Notes under the pieces: model-generated | The model's database searches: none | Told to the model about the DNA's origin: nothing | The model's input: the letters and a program-made list of their open reading frames with translations, nothing else | Program-made: the position numbers and the translations under genes | Assembly: GCA_018268105.1 (NCBI GenBank) | Contig: JAFDXG010000129.1 | Location: 1 to 64,000 of the forward strand | DNA length: 64,000 nucleotides | Source of the DNA: Bacteroidota bacterium | GTDB taxonomy: Bacteria > Bacteroidota > Bacteroidia > Chitinophagales > Chitinophagaceae | Reading direction: 5' to 3' | Shown: piece after piece, positions 7,798-17,731 of the stretch | Layout: each line of letters starts with the position of its first letter | Numbering within the stretch: the first letter of the stretch is position 1

Positions 7798-9408
7798 TCA
7801 TTCAGGACCGCCGGCCCACCATACTTTTGTTGTATAATCCTGGGCGCTTGCCCCGTTGGCAAAATTAGGATTAGCCGCTACTTCGGTATTAGGATATTTC
7901 AATTTTTGAGGTATTGTTCCATTGGTTACATTACCCGGGTAATTGGTAGGTGTTAATACCGGATAACCAGTCCTTCTCCAATTTGACCAGGCTTCCCACC
8001 AGTTAAGGCAATGATTTATCCAATACTGGTTACCTATCATTTCCAGTCCATTTGCCGGGGTATAAGGAAAGGTAGTTAAATACGTATTGACAGCACCATC
8101 AGATACAGTTAAAGACGCATCGTAAATGGTGTACATCTGCATACTAGCCTTAACGCCTGCATCATAATGCGCTTTTGCCTGTGCTGCTGTCAGTCCTCCA
8201 ATTCCCCTTTGTGCAGCCTCTGCCAGCATCAGTTCTACTTCACCATAATTCATCAACATATAAGGGTCATCTCTGTCAAGCATCAGCGTATTGAGCTTAG
8301 AATAGGTCTGATCAATATTTAGATTTGGATTTCCCTCAATTACTTTCAGCATATTGATATCTTTTCCATTAGGCATACCTTTCTGATCCAGTGGATTTCC
8401 TTTATATACATCAAACCTGCCTTCTTTTACCCAGGTACCAATGCCTCCGCTGATAATCATCAACCGGGGGTCGTCGTCGGCAACGGAGCCGGTATTGGGT
8501 CCCTTCAGCATATCAATTAATGTTTTACTGAGTGTAGACCCTTCGCCGCCATCACCAGGCATATATGCTCGGGATATTCCATTTTGGTTAACCCACATAT
8601 TAGGAGCTGTTGCCATTGGTACAATTACGTTGTCGTCATTGCTTGTAAAGACACCGCCTGCAACAGCTTTTTGCACATAAGTATTGGCTGTTGCCGCATC
8701 CACATTTGACAATCGCATAGCCAATCGTAACATCAGGGAGTAGCCCCACCTTTTCCATTTGGAAATATCTCCCTTGTAGTATAAATCTGCGGCAGCAAAT
8801 CCATCAACAGGATCTGATGCCCCCAATGCTGCAGAAGCTTCGTCTAATTCTTTTAATAAATCGAGATAAACAGTTTTCTGCTTGTCGTAATGCGGAAAGA
8901 ACACTTTTCCTGAAGCCTGTAATGCATCAGTATAGGGTATGCTGCCATAATAATCGGTAAGCCGGTGAAAGAGAAAAGCCCGCAGAATTCTCGTTGCCTG
9001 CTTCATATTGGCGTTTTTACCTTCTGCAAATCCACCTGTGCCTGTTTCTTTGAGAATAGCAGCAATATTTTTCAACTGATCGCTATAAATCATATCAAAA
9101 GGGGCGCTGGTAGCTTCGGAATTGTCCTGGTATTTATCGCCAGTGTTTGGAATGCCGCCTATAGCAGCCATTTGTTGAATGGCAGTAGAGGCAATGCCAA
9201 TATTCGTCCTCCAGTCAATATACCTGTTATCGCCTGAAGAACCTGCCGATGCCGCGCCTAATTGGGCGGAAGTAAACATGAAATTCAGGTCAATGGTATT
9301 TTGGGACTGCGGGTCAATGTTAATATCCTGAAAGGATTTTTTGTTGCACGCTGTTATGAAAACTGAACCAGCCGCAATAATTACAATTAATCTGTTTATA
9401 TATTTCAT
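7798..9408 (-). CDS. SusD/RagB-family nutrient-binding lipoprotein
   Basis: The 536-aa product begins with a signal peptide and lipobox (VFITAC, Cys at about 21) followed by FQDINIDPQSQ, a start typical of SusD-like proteins. TPR-like helices follow (RILRAFLFHRLTDYYGSIPY near 140-160, and YMLMNYGEVELMLAEAAQRG near 385-405), and it ends with a Trp-rich C-terminal region. SusD proteins sit on the outer-membrane surface and form the lid of the SusC transporter. The gene starts 25 bp downstream of the SusC gene, so the two are co-transcribed. The substrate cannot be deduced: no glycoside hydrolase is adjacent, which is unusual for a polysaccharide locus and would also fit uptake of peptides or other small molecules. 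Confidence 0.95.
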   Translation of the reverse strand: MKYINRLIVIIAAGSVFITACNKKSFQDINIDPQSQNTIDLNFMFTSAQLGAASAGSSGDNRYIDWRTNIGIASTAIQQMAAIGGIPNTGDKYQDNSEATSAPFDMIYSDQLKNIAAILKETGTGGFAEGKNANMKQATRILRAFLFHRLTDYYGSIPYTDALQASGKVFFPHYDKQKTVYLDLLKELDEASAALGASDPVDGFAAADLYYKGDISKWKRWGYSLMLRLAMRLSNVDAATANTYVQKAVAGGVFTSNDDNVIVPMATAPNMWVNQNGISRAYMPGDGGEGSTLSKTLIDMLKGPNTGSVADDDPRLMIISGGIGTWVKEGRFDVYKGNPLDQKGMPNGKDINMLKVIEGNPNLNIDQTYSKLNTLMLDRDDPYMLMNYGEVELMLAEAAQRGIGGLTAAQAKAHYDAGVKASMQMYTIYDASLTVSDGAVNTYLTTFPYTPANGLEMIGNQYWINHCLNWWEAWSNWRRTGYPVLTPTNYPGNVTNGTIPQKLKYPNTEVAANPNFANGASAQDYTTKVWWAGGPE

Positions 9409-9433
9409 AAATAATACGCTTTTCTTTAAATTA

Positions 9434-12400
9434 TTAGAATGTAGCTTTCAGGTTAAAACCCAATGTGCGGGTTGACGGCATCCCAAAGTAATCAAGACCT
9501 TGTGAGTTGGAACTGGTATAGCTTGATTCCGGGTCAATATTCTCCGTATTCTTATATAAAATAGCGAGGTTACGCGCAACAAAAGATACCATCAGGCTGC
9601 GTATGGGTGTGTTGGTAAATATGCGTGCCGGCAAGGTATACCCCAAAGTGATCTGGCGCAACTTTATGAAGGATGCGTCATATAAAAAACGTTCCGCCGC
9701 CCTGTTTCCAAGCTGGTTCCAATAATTTGCCGCTTCGCCGGGGCTGAGGGTTTTACTAAATGATTTGTAACCACCGCTGCCATCATCAGTTACGCCTGAT
9801 ATTGAAAGAGGTGCTTCACCTGCACGACCCAGCAATGTTTGTTTGGTAAAACCTGCCTGAGTCATTCTTACATTTGTTCCCGAATAGATATCGCCGCCCG
9901 ATTTAAAATCAATCAGGAAACTAAGATTTAATCCTTTCCATGAAAAAGTGTTATTCAATCCACCTGTAAAATCAGGAACACCGTTCCCTATGATTTGATA
10001 AGAACCATCTGAAAGTGGTGCTCCATCAGCGTCATACACCAATAATCCCGTTTTGGGGTCGCGCATTTGTACTTGTCCGGTAATAACGCCATAAGGATGA
10101 CCCACAATATGTTTGATAAATACTGTCCTTGTTCTGGGTTCTTCGCCAAGCACCTCAGTTTGCCCTTCAATAAGTGAAATTATCTTGCTTTTATTTTTAG
10201 CAAAATTGAGCGAAACGTCCCAGTTGAAATTACCTCTTACCGGTGTACCACTGAGCAAAAATTCTATACCCTTATTAGAGAGTTTGCCAAGATTAACGGT
10301 TGTGGAAGCAAAACCTGATGCTCTCGAGATAGTTGCATTTAAGATATCCTTAGTGGTAGTTTGATTGTAATAGGTGAAATCAATGCCTAACCTGTTATTT
10401 AAGAAACGTAACTCCAAACCGGTTTCGTATTCCGTGGACAAAAAGGGCACGAGGTCTGGATTAGGAAAATTGCTGCCGGAATTGAAGCCTCCAAGTGGTA
10501 CACCCACATGCGTTGTACCTGCTGAATAACTTATGATCGTTTGGTATGCTCCAACCGAACTCACATTTCCTACCTGCGCCCAGCTGCCCCTCAGTTTTCC
10601 ATAACTTAACCAGGAGGGCAGGTTGCTGAAGGCATCGGTAAATACAAAACTTGCGCCGACTGAAGGGTATAAAATCATATTTTTTTTAGGGTTCAGCACG
10701 GTAAACCAATCCTGTCTTGCTGTTCCTGTCAGGAATAGGTATTTGTTGTAGGATAGTTCCACAGAACCAAACAGTGAGTTTATTCCAACTTTTGAGTAAC
10801 CATAACCATAAGATTTATCCCTTGCGTTGTTGATAGCTGCAAAGAAGGGGGTATTAAATCCGCTGCCGTTTGCCTCTATTCTTTCATAGGTGCTGCGCAT
10901 CCGGTTACCACCAAAAAATGCATTTACACCCAATTTTCCGAATTCTTTGTCGAAGCCAACCATATACTGGAAGTTGATTTCGCGCTTTCTGATTTCAGAT
11001 TCCTGTATAAATCCGTCACGGTTGTGACCAGTTCCCTGGGCAACTAACCTGCTCCCTTTTGTAGTGTACCAGTCCATGCCTGCCTGTCCGGAAATATAGA
11101 GGAAGTCAGTAATGTCGTATCTCACATTACCGGTGGTGATTACCCTGTCGCGTTTGTCGGAGTTAATATCCTGGTTGGCTACCCAATAAGGGTTTTGCTG
11201 CCACAGATTCTTAGATACCTGAAACTCTTCTCCGGGTGCCTTTTTATCACCAATGGCAATACCTTTATCTGACTGCATTTGCAATGAAGGTACGGATCCC
11301 GGTTTATTGGGGTCACCTAACAGATTCATCACATTCATATCGCCTGGCAGATAATATAGGGAGTTGACAATATTATCAGGTGAGTCAGATACATTTGGCC
11401 TGTTTTTAGTGTTTTCGTTGGAGTATAGCACCTTGGTACCAAAGCTGAGTTTCCTACCCATTTTTGAATTAGCTGCCAACGAAAGATTGATCCTCTCAAA
11501 ACCGGAATTGGGTATAATGCCATTATTTTTTAAATGTGCTGCAGAAAACCTGAAATTTTGTGTTTCGCTACCTCCGGTCAGGGCAATACTATTGGTAATT
11601 GTGTTACCTGTTTTAAAGAATCTCTTCCAGTTATCGCCTGAATAGGAATAAGGCCGGCTAATACTGTCAAATTGCATAACCTGGCTTCCGTCAAATTTTG
11701 GCCCCCATGAACTTAATGCCCAATCATTAGCCCAAACTTCATCAAATGTTGTTGGTTTTGTTGCTACAGAGTTTTGAAGTGTTGTCCCCACATAACCACC
11801 TGAACCATGTGTTTTTTGAAAATCGGTGAGGTTCCGCACTGTTTCAAAAACATAATTAGAATTAAACTCTACACCTAATCCTTTTTGGGCTGCTCCTCTT
11901 TTGGTGGTAATCAGAATTACGCCATTGGCAGCCCTTGATCCATATAATGCCGCTGCGCCTGCGCCTTTTAGTACCGTCATTGAAGCAATATCGTCGGGGT
12001 TTATACTGCTCATACCATCCCCTTCATCGGCGCCACCCCATATACCTGCCTGTCCGTTATTGCTGTTATCCATGGGCACGCCGTCAATAACATATAATGG
12101 CTGATTGTAATTTTCATTAGCCCCCAGTGTTTTTGCTCCCCTGATAACAATGCGGGTGGAGCCGCCCGGGCCGGAAGCAATTTTGGATACATTCACACCG
12201 GCAACCCGACCGGCTAATCCGTTAACTACACTATTTTCACGTGCCTGAGTGAAGTTATCTCCCCCTACCTTTGTAGCAGAGAACTGCAACGACTTAGCAT
12301 TTCTTTCAATACCTAAGGCGGTTACTATCACATTTTCAAGTTGTTGTGCTTCCTTACGTAAAGTAATATTTACCAGTTCGCCTGATACCTGTACTTCCTG

Positions 12401-12655
12401 TGTAGCATACCCTACAAAGGAAAAGATCAAAGTATTAGATCCGCCTGGCATTTGGATGGCATACACACCATCCGCCTGTGAGACTGTGGTGATTTTTTTA
12501 CCTTTTACGGAAATATTTACACCGGGAATTGCTTCACCGCCTTCGTCCGTTATTTTTCCGGAAACAGTGCGGTTCTGTGCTGAAACCCCAACACATACGG
12601 CAAGAAGCAGTAAGATGGAGCTTAGAGTGCGTAACTGTTTAATGAGAATAATCAT
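9434..12655 (-). CDS. SusC/RagA-family TonB-linked outer-membrane transporter
   Basis: The product is 1073 aa from the ATG at 12655; an in-frame extension to 12745 would precede the signal peptide (LLLLAVCVGVSAQ) with 30 unlikely residues, so the shorter start is chosen. A carboxypeptidase-regulatory-like beta-sandwich (about 28-105; GEAIPGVNISVKG) precedes the TonB plug, with VVNGLAGRVAGVNVS, a TRIVIRGAKTLG box and the conserved YVIDGVPMDN, then GAGAAALYGSRAANGVILITTKRG, and a roughly 800-residue barrel that ends in LGFNLKATF. It imports a ligand with energy from TonB/ExbBD, none of which is encoded here. It forms an operon with the SusD gene downstream. Confidence 0.96.
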   Translation of the reverse strand: MIILIKQLRTLSSILLLLAVCVGVSAQNRTVSGKITDEGGEAIPGVNISVKGKKITTVSQADGVYAIQMPGGSNTLIFSFVGYATQEVQVSGELVNITLRKEAQQLENVIVTALGIERNAKSLQFSATKVGGDNFTQARENSVVNGLAGRVAGVNVSKIASGPGGSTRIVIRGAKTLGANENYNQPLYVIDGVPMDNSNNGQAGIWGGADEGDGMSSINPDDIASMTVLKGAGAAALYGSRAANGVILITTKRGAAQKGLGVEFNSNYVFETVRNLTDFQKTHGSGGYVGTTLQNSVATKPTTFDEVWANDWALSSWGPKFDGSQVMQFDSISRPYSYSGDNWKRFFKTGNTITNSIALTGGSETQNFRFSAAHLKNNGIIPNSGFERINLSLAANSKMGRKLSFGTKVLYSNENTKNRPNVSDSPDNIVNSLYYLPGDMNVMNLLGDPNKPGSVPSLQMQSDKGIAIGDKKAPGEEFQVSKNLWQQNPYWVANQDINSDKRDRVITTGNVRYDITDFLYISGQAGMDWYTTKGSRLVAQGTGHNRDGFIQESEIRKREINFQYMVGFDKEFGKLGVNAFFGGNRMRSTYERIEANGSGFNTPFFAAINNARDKSYGYGYSKVGINSLFGSVELSYNKYLFLTGTARQDWFTVLNPKKNMILYPSVGASFVFTDAFSNLPSWLSYGKLRGSWAQVGNVSSVGAYQTIISYSAGTTHVGVPLGGFNSGSNFPNPDLVPFLSTEYETGLELRFLNNRLGIDFTYYNQTTTKDILNATISRASGFASTTVNLGKLSNKGIEFLLSGTPVRGNFNWDVSLNFAKNKSKIISLIEGQTEVLGEEPRTRTVFIKHIVGHPYGVITGQVQMRDPKTGLLVYDADGAPLSDGSYQIIGNGVPDFTGGLNNTFSWKGLNLSFLIDFKSGGDIYSGTNVRMTQAGFTKQTLLGRAGEAPLSISGVTDDGSGGYKSFSKTLSPGEAANYWNQLGNRAAERFLYDASFIKLRQITLGYTLPARIFTNTPIRSLMVSFVARNLAILYKNTENIDPESSYTSSNSQGLDYFGMPSTRTLGFNLKATF

Positions 12656-13004
12656 AATTGTTTTTGTCGGTTTGGTTATAAAAAATAGATGTTTACAAAA
12701 CAAACTCCTCTTTATTTTAAAAAATAAAGGAAAGTATGAGAGCAAATAAAAAGGCTGTATTAAAGGTTTTGAATTTATTAATTCTTTTTTATGTGAAGGA
12801 GTTCTCGCCTGAATTAAGGGTCAAAGTTATGAGGGTAGTAACCAATTATAAATATTAATATAATGTACCCATTTGAATAGCAACGGGGAGGTATCATAAC
12901 AGCAGTTTTAATTGTAAAATCAAATTAAAGCTACAACAAATGTTTTAATAAATTTAACAAGTGTTAAACTATTTAATAAATTTCTATCTGTATCTGACTA
13001 TAGA
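12656..13004. other. Intergenic region upstream of the SusC gene
   Basis: This 349-bp AT-rich gap separates the second VCBS gene from the SusC gene on the same strand. It contains an A/T palindrome of CTTTATTTT type around 12712-12731. I see no gene, no clear TAnnTTTG box and no strong terminator, so read-through from the VCBS gene is possible. Confidence 0.5.
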
Positions 13005-16000
13005 TCAATATTCATAAAAAAGAAGATTATTGTTACTTATCCCAATCGTAAGTAATTGTTTTCCACCGATATTCAGAAATTCAGCGCCTTTTACATCTCC
13101 CCGTATAGAAAGACCTGAATTAAATTGTGGGAGATATTCAAAATCGCCATTACCATTATTAAGCAGAACACAGCCATAGTTAGAATCAATAGCGCCTATC
13201 TTTAAGCGATTGTCTGAAAGATTGCCCATCAGTAATATATCGGGTTTGTTGTCTGAGTTAAAATCTTTTATCAGTGTCCTGGTTATTACTGAGAACTGTG
13301 CCTGTGACGGTAGAGTTTTTTTTTCGTAATGATCATTACGGCTAAAAAATATAACAGACCTGCATTCTGTTGCTTCAAGTTTTGTAGCCCTTTCAAGTTC
13401 TTCATTGCTAAATATGGTCTTCATTGTAGCATTTGCATAGTCCTTATATGTTGCAAATTTCCGGCGCATTGCAGGAATCTGATCGTTCAATTCGCTACGG
13501 CTTACAAAAGGATAACTTTTTCCCTGTATATAAAAATTTAAAAAAGGATCTAACGTACCATTATAGTCGAAGTCGGCATAATACAATGTTGCCGGCTCAT
13601 CTGGTGATATATGTATGGGTGTATTTTGGCCAATATTCCCCGCAACTATATCTTCTTTTCCATCTCCGTCAAGATCGGCTACCTGCAGACTGAACCAAAT
13701 ACCGGTTTCTTTTTTGCCAAAATATTTTTCGGTGGCATCAATAAAACCTGCCGGTTTGTTAAGGAATATCATGATGGGCATAAATTCGCCACAAATGACA
13801 AGATCTTTTCGACCATCGCTATCCACATCTGTCCATGCAGCATCTGTAACCATTCCTATAGTTGAAAACGGAATTTCTGAAGAGGTAAATTTCCCATGTC
13901 CATTGTTCACCAGCAAATAGCTTTTGGGAGCTAACGGATATTTACCTGGTATTATTCTGCCTCCTACAAAAATATCTATATCTCCATCATTATCGAAATC
14001 ACAAGGTCGTACACAAGATTTAGAGGATTCATTCAATACGGGCAAGTATCCGCTTACCTGAGTAAGATTTCCTTTACCATCATTTATATACAATTCATCC
14101 TGCAGCGATTTAGTATCGGGTTCATATTGCGCATATCCGCCTTTGGCTATATACAGATCCTGGTAACCGTCGCCATTGGCATCAAAAAATGCAGCTGCCG
14201 AAATGGTGGATTGAGATTCATCACCAATTTCAATGGTACTAAATTGTCCGTTTGCATTTTGGATATAAAGTCTTCCGGTCTGTGTATCCTGTCCGCTGAT
14301 AAACAGATCTTCCAATCCGTCTTTGTTTACATCTCCTTTAGCCATAACCGGTGATGTCTTAGAGTACATAAACATCATGAGTGGTTGGCGTGTAAAATCA
14401 TTTTCAGTATTTGCCTTGTTGTTATATTTTATATAATCTGGCGCTTTTCGAAAAAGGGGAAATGTTTTTTTCACTTCCGGAGTATAAGGTTTACTGTCTT
14501 TGCCATACTGCAAGGTTAGCTTTTGATTGGGTGTCACGTTACTAATAATCTGCATGGTATTATCCGGCCAGATAATTTTTATAGAATCTATGGTGGTTTG
14601 ATGTGCAAGCCCGAAATGTAATACTGTAGGTAAACAGGATAAATAACCACGACTGGGATTTACCTCCTGGTATTGCATCATACCCTTCGAAAAAATATAA
14701 ACTTTTGCACCTAAAGCATATATGTTTGCGGTTTTGTACTTTAACTCCAGCGAAATGAAGTTGCTGTTGCCACTCTCCCGGCTCGTATTCTTGTATATCA
14801 GTGCAGGATCGTTCAGTTGATTAATTACTATATCCAAATCACCGTCGTTATCCAGGTCGGCATATACAGCTCCTGATGAAATACCCGGATGTTCCAATCC
14901 CCATTGTTTGACCTGATTAGTAAAAGTCAGATTGCCATTATTTTTGAATATATAATTGTTTAATTTGGTTTCGGGCATTGCATTTACAAGATCCATCAAC
15001 TGAACCGGTTCAGCTTTCATTGCTTTCTGAATCTTATAATCACCCCAATGCCGGAGAAAATCTTTATCAGTATAATCCCGCAAATAACCATTTGTTACAA
15101 GTATATCTTTAAAACCGTCATTGTCAAAATCTGCAAACAATGGGCACCAACTCCAGTCGGTATTTGATACACCGGCAAATTGTGCAATTTCGCTAAATGT
15201 TTTGTCTCCGTTATTTAACTGCAGCACATTGCGCATATACTGCGGCGTAATCCCCTGGTTGACCATTAGCAAATAGTGTTCATATTTCTCCTGAATTTGT
15301 AAAGTCTTTTGCCTGTAATTGTCTTCAGGCAACATATCAAGTGAATAAACATCGGGCAAACCATCGTTGTTGAAGTCGGCAATATCCACACCCATGGAAA
15401 ACTGAGCAAGGTACCTGAAGTATTGCCTGGAAGATTCTGTGAAAGTGCCGTTGTGATTATTGATATAAAAGTAGTCCGGTTCATTGTAATCATTGGTTAC
15501 ATAAATATCCTGCCAGCCATCTTTATCTATATCGGTTATGGTAATGCCGAGTCCAAACGTAAGCGGGTTTTGAGTTATGCCTGCCTGCCGGGATATATCC
15601 ACAAACCGGTTATTTCTGTTCTCATAAAGTTTATTTCCGGCTAATTCGTCAACTTCGGCACGATATCTTGATAATTCAGAATTGTCAATTTTTCGGGTAC
15701 TGTGATTCAGTAAAAAAACATCAAGATCGCCATCATTGTCAAAATCAAAAAAGGCAGCTTGTGTACTATGACTTTTATCATCCAGCCCATATTCTGCTGC
15801 TTTTTCTTCAAATTTGAGGTTTCCCATATTGATGAACAACTGATTTCTACGCTTATCATCAGTGACTTTGCCTGAATAGCAAACGTAAATATCCAAAAGT
15901 CCATCTCCATTTACGTCTGCCATGGTAGCGCCGGTCTTCCAGCTTCCGGGACTTCCTTCTAATTTTTCGGAAGCATTTCTTGTGATGTCCTTAAACTTCA

Positions 16001-16289
16001 TATCCCCCAGGTTCAGGTAAAGTTTATTTGGTTCCATATTAGCCGTGAAGAATAAGTCTGGCAATCCATCATTATTTATATCGCCTACCGCCACCCCGCC
16101 ACCGTTGTAAAAATACTCGTAGGATAATACATTGAGATTTTCGGAGTTATGAATGTTATTGCTAAATTTAACTCCCGTTTCTTTGGGTGATAATTGTCTG
16201 AATAATGGAGATTCCTGCGACTTTGCAAGCGAAAATATAAGGGTATAAACGAAGCTTAATGCCGTTACCTTTAGATAAAAAAGATTCAT
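13005..16289 (-). CDS. VCBS/FG-GAP repeat protein with ASPIC/UnbV domain (CRTAC1-like), second paralogue
   Basis: The product is 1094 aa from the ATG at 16289, which begins a clean signal peptide (MNLFYLKVTALSFVY...LAKS). An in-frame start at 16397 would place 36 odd residues before it. Unlike its paralogue at 4417-7728 it has no lipobox cysteine, so it is probably released into the periplasm or exported by another route. Repeated DxNxDGxxD loops (DINNDGLPDLFF, DVNGDGLLDIYV, DIDKDGWQDIYV, DLDNDGDLDIVI and more) flank an ASPIC/UnbV segment with NPSRGYLSCLP and IKIIWPDN. The two paralogues share length, order of domains and the NVLSYEYFYNGGGVA/NALTYRNFYNGGGVA opening. It lies upstream of the SusC gene on the same strand. 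Confidence 0.92.
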   Translation of the reverse strand: MNLFYLKVTALSFVYTLIFSLAKSQESPLFRQLSPKETGVKFSNNIHNSENLNVLSYEYFYNGGGVAVGDINNDGLPDLFFTANMEPNKLYLNLGDMKFKDITRNASEKLEGSPGSWKTGATMADVNGDGLLDIYVCYSGKVTDDKRRNQLFINMGNLKFEEKAAEYGLDDKSHSTQAAFFDFDNDGDLDVFLLNHSTRKIDNSELSRYRAEVDELAGNKLYENRNNRFVDISRQAGITQNPLTFGLGITITDIDKDGWQDIYVTNDYNEPDYFYINNHNGTFTESSRQYFRYLAQFSMGVDIADFNNDGLPDVYSLDMLPEDNYRQKTLQIQEKYEHYLLMVNQGITPQYMRNVLQLNNGDKTFSEIAQFAGVSNTDWSWCPLFADFDNDGFKDILVTNGYLRDYTDKDFLRHWGDYKIQKAMKAEPVQLMDLVNAMPETKLNNYIFKNNGNLTFTNQVKQWGLEHPGISSGAVYADLDNDGDLDIVINQLNDPALIYKNTSRESGNSNFISLELKYKTANIYALGAKVYIFSKGMMQYQEVNPSRGYLSCLPTVLHFGLAHQTTIDSIKIIWPDNTMQIISNVTPNQKLTLQYGKDSKPYTPEVKKTFPLFRKAPDYIKYNNKANTENDFTRQPLMMFMYSKTSPVMAKGDVNKDGLEDLFISGQDTQTGRLYIQNANGQFSTIEIGDESQSTISAAAFFDANGDGYQDLYIAKGGYAQYEPDTKSLQDELYINDGKGNLTQVSGYLPVLNESSKSCVRPCDFDNDGDIDIFVGGRIIPGKYPLAPKSYLLVNNGHGKFTSSEIPFSTIGMVTDAAWTDVDSDGRKDLVICGEFMPIMIFLNKPAGFIDATEKYFGKKETGIWFSLQVADLDGDGKEDIVAGNIGQNTPIHISPDEPATLYYADFDYNGTLDPFLNFYIQGKSYPFVSRSELNDQIPAMRRKFATYKDYANATMKTIFSNEELERATKLEATECRSVIFFSRNDHYEKKTLPSQAQFSVITRTLIKDFNSDNKPDILLMGNLSDNRLKIGAIDSNYGCVLLNNGNGDFEYLPQFNSGLSIRGDVKGAEFLNIGGKQLLTIGISNNNLLFYEY

Positions 16290-16462
16290 ATATAACAGAT
16301 TAAACAGTTGTTTTGATGTAAGGCTTAGATAAAGATAAAGTTTTGCAAAGCTACTTACAGGCTTTTGTTTAAATAATCTTTTCTGGTAATAAATCATTAA
16401 CCGGTACTTATTTTATTCAAATAATTGATAGATTTTTACGAAAGACTGAATTGCAACTGTTG

Positions 16463-17653
16463 TTATTTCACCTCTTTAAAAGGCTTTTCTGCATCTCCTG
16501 TCCAGCGGTATAACTGAAGATTGCAATATTGCTTTTTATTTTCAGTCACCCCGTTTTGAGAAATATAAAAATAGCCGTTGCCCAGGGAGCAGATGCCGGT
16601 AGCACCCCATTTATAATGCCATCCATATATTCCACTATTTTCATCATGCTTACCGGCTTTTGCCAATTGCAGCACGTTGCTCTGCTCACTGTTGTCAAAT
16701 CCTTTTAATATTTGCGGCACCGGACTTTGAGCACCGTCTATAGCAAACAGGCTATAATTGGGGAATATTGATTTTTTGCCGGGGTAAACTGCGGCAAACC
16801 AATACCCGGTGTTGGCATCATATTCCAGGTTCTGAACGCCATAGGTGGTGTTGCCGGTGTAAAGGAAATATGTATTCAGCGGTTTGGCTGGCCCGCTTAC
16901 ATCAAAACTACTTTGCGAAAGTGGGCGTTCAAATCGCCTGAGGTTGTTTGGATCATATTGTAATATCACCTGGTAATCGTTGTCGGTGCGTGAGGTATCA
17001 CCGTATATACCGTAAGCTATGTTTAATAAATTCATCCCAGTCTTTTGTCCGAACTGAGGACCGAAGGCAATGCCATCAATACCACTGCACCCGTAACGGT
17101 GTTCTACCTGCTTACCTCCATTCATCAGCTTTGCATTAAAATCATCAACCACTTCTTTTAAATAAACAGTACTGAGAATATTATTTTCTTCAGCATTCAT
17201 GCCCGGGTGTGTTATCTTTTCCCCGTCGAATATTGCGATATAGAAAGCGTTTTTGTTTTCCTCTGTTTTCGATTCGTTTCCCAATCCTTTTAAAATGCCT
17301 TTGCCTATTTTATCATTTTTATATTCCAGTGAAGCATAGATGCGCCCGTCTTCGGGGTTCATAGCCAGGCAGCCCAGGTGCCCGATGAAGCCATCAACGC
17401 TGCCGATGATCTCTCCTTTTAAATTGGTCTTGACCAGGCTCGTTGTAAATGAAAAATAAGCATACCCGCGGCTGGTATCAATAGCAATGCCCTGCACATG
17501 AAAATTGCCGTCTTCAACATAGATCTTACGCGGAAGATCAGTTATAGAAAGCTGGTCTTTTCTGTCGTCGGATTGTTGTCCTTTCCGGGAACTATCGCAG
17601 CTCCATAGCGCAAAGATCATTAAGCATAAAGTCACGTTATTTTTGATACTCAT
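16463..17653 (-). CDS. Lipoprotein of unknown function, probable beta-propeller
   Basis: The 396-aa product has a short signal peptide with lipobox (ALWSC, Cys about 19). The rest is rich in short strand-like segments such as HVQGIAIDTSRGYAYFSF, GHLGCLAMNPEDGRIYASL, GIDGIAFGPQF and GATGICSLGNGYFYIS, each resembling a propeller blade of the NHL/SMP-30 kind. I do not recognise a named family. It is the first gene of a same-strand run that continues with the VCBS paralogue (173 bp downstream), SusC and SusD, so it may belong to the same uptake system. No catalytic motif is evident. Confidence 0.75.
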   Translation of the reverse strand: MSIKNNVTLCLMIFALWSCDSSRKGQQSDDRKDQLSITDLPRKIYVEDGNFHVQGIAIDTSRGYAYFSFTTSLVKTNLKGEIIGSVDGFIGHLGCLAMNPEDGRIYASLEYKNDKIGKGILKGLGNESKTEENKNAFYIAIFDGEKITHPGMNAEENNILSTVYLKEVVDDFNAKLMNGGKQVEHRYGCSGIDGIAFGPQFGQKTGMNLLNIAYGIYGDTSRTDNDYQVILQYDPNNLRRFERPLSQSSFDVSGPAKPLNTYFLYTGNTTYGVQNLEYDANTGYWFAAVYPGKKSIFPNYSLFAIDGAQSPVPQILKGFDNSEQSNVLQLAKAGKHDENSGIYGWHYKWGATGICSLGNGYFYISQNGVTENKKQYCNLQLYRWTGDAEKPFKEVK

Positions 17654-17661
17654 ATACGTTG

Positions 17662-17700
17662 ATTAAGAATTGGTGAATGAGCAATGGTGAATAGTGAATC
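17662..17700. repeat. Degenerate GGTGAAT-type tandem repeat
   Basis: The spacer carries the imperfect units ATTGGTGAATGAGC, AATGGTGAATAGT and GAATCAATG. It belongs to the class of short-period repeats found in several spacers of this window. Confidence 0.55.
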
Positions 17701-17731
17701 AATGTTGTTTCCTTAAGAAGGCATAGTGTTT

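Noticed and set aside
12249..12749. 166-codon plus-strand frame inside the SusC gene
   Set aside because: It is the antisense shadow of the well-supported plug domain; composition is that of a reverse-complemented coding region.
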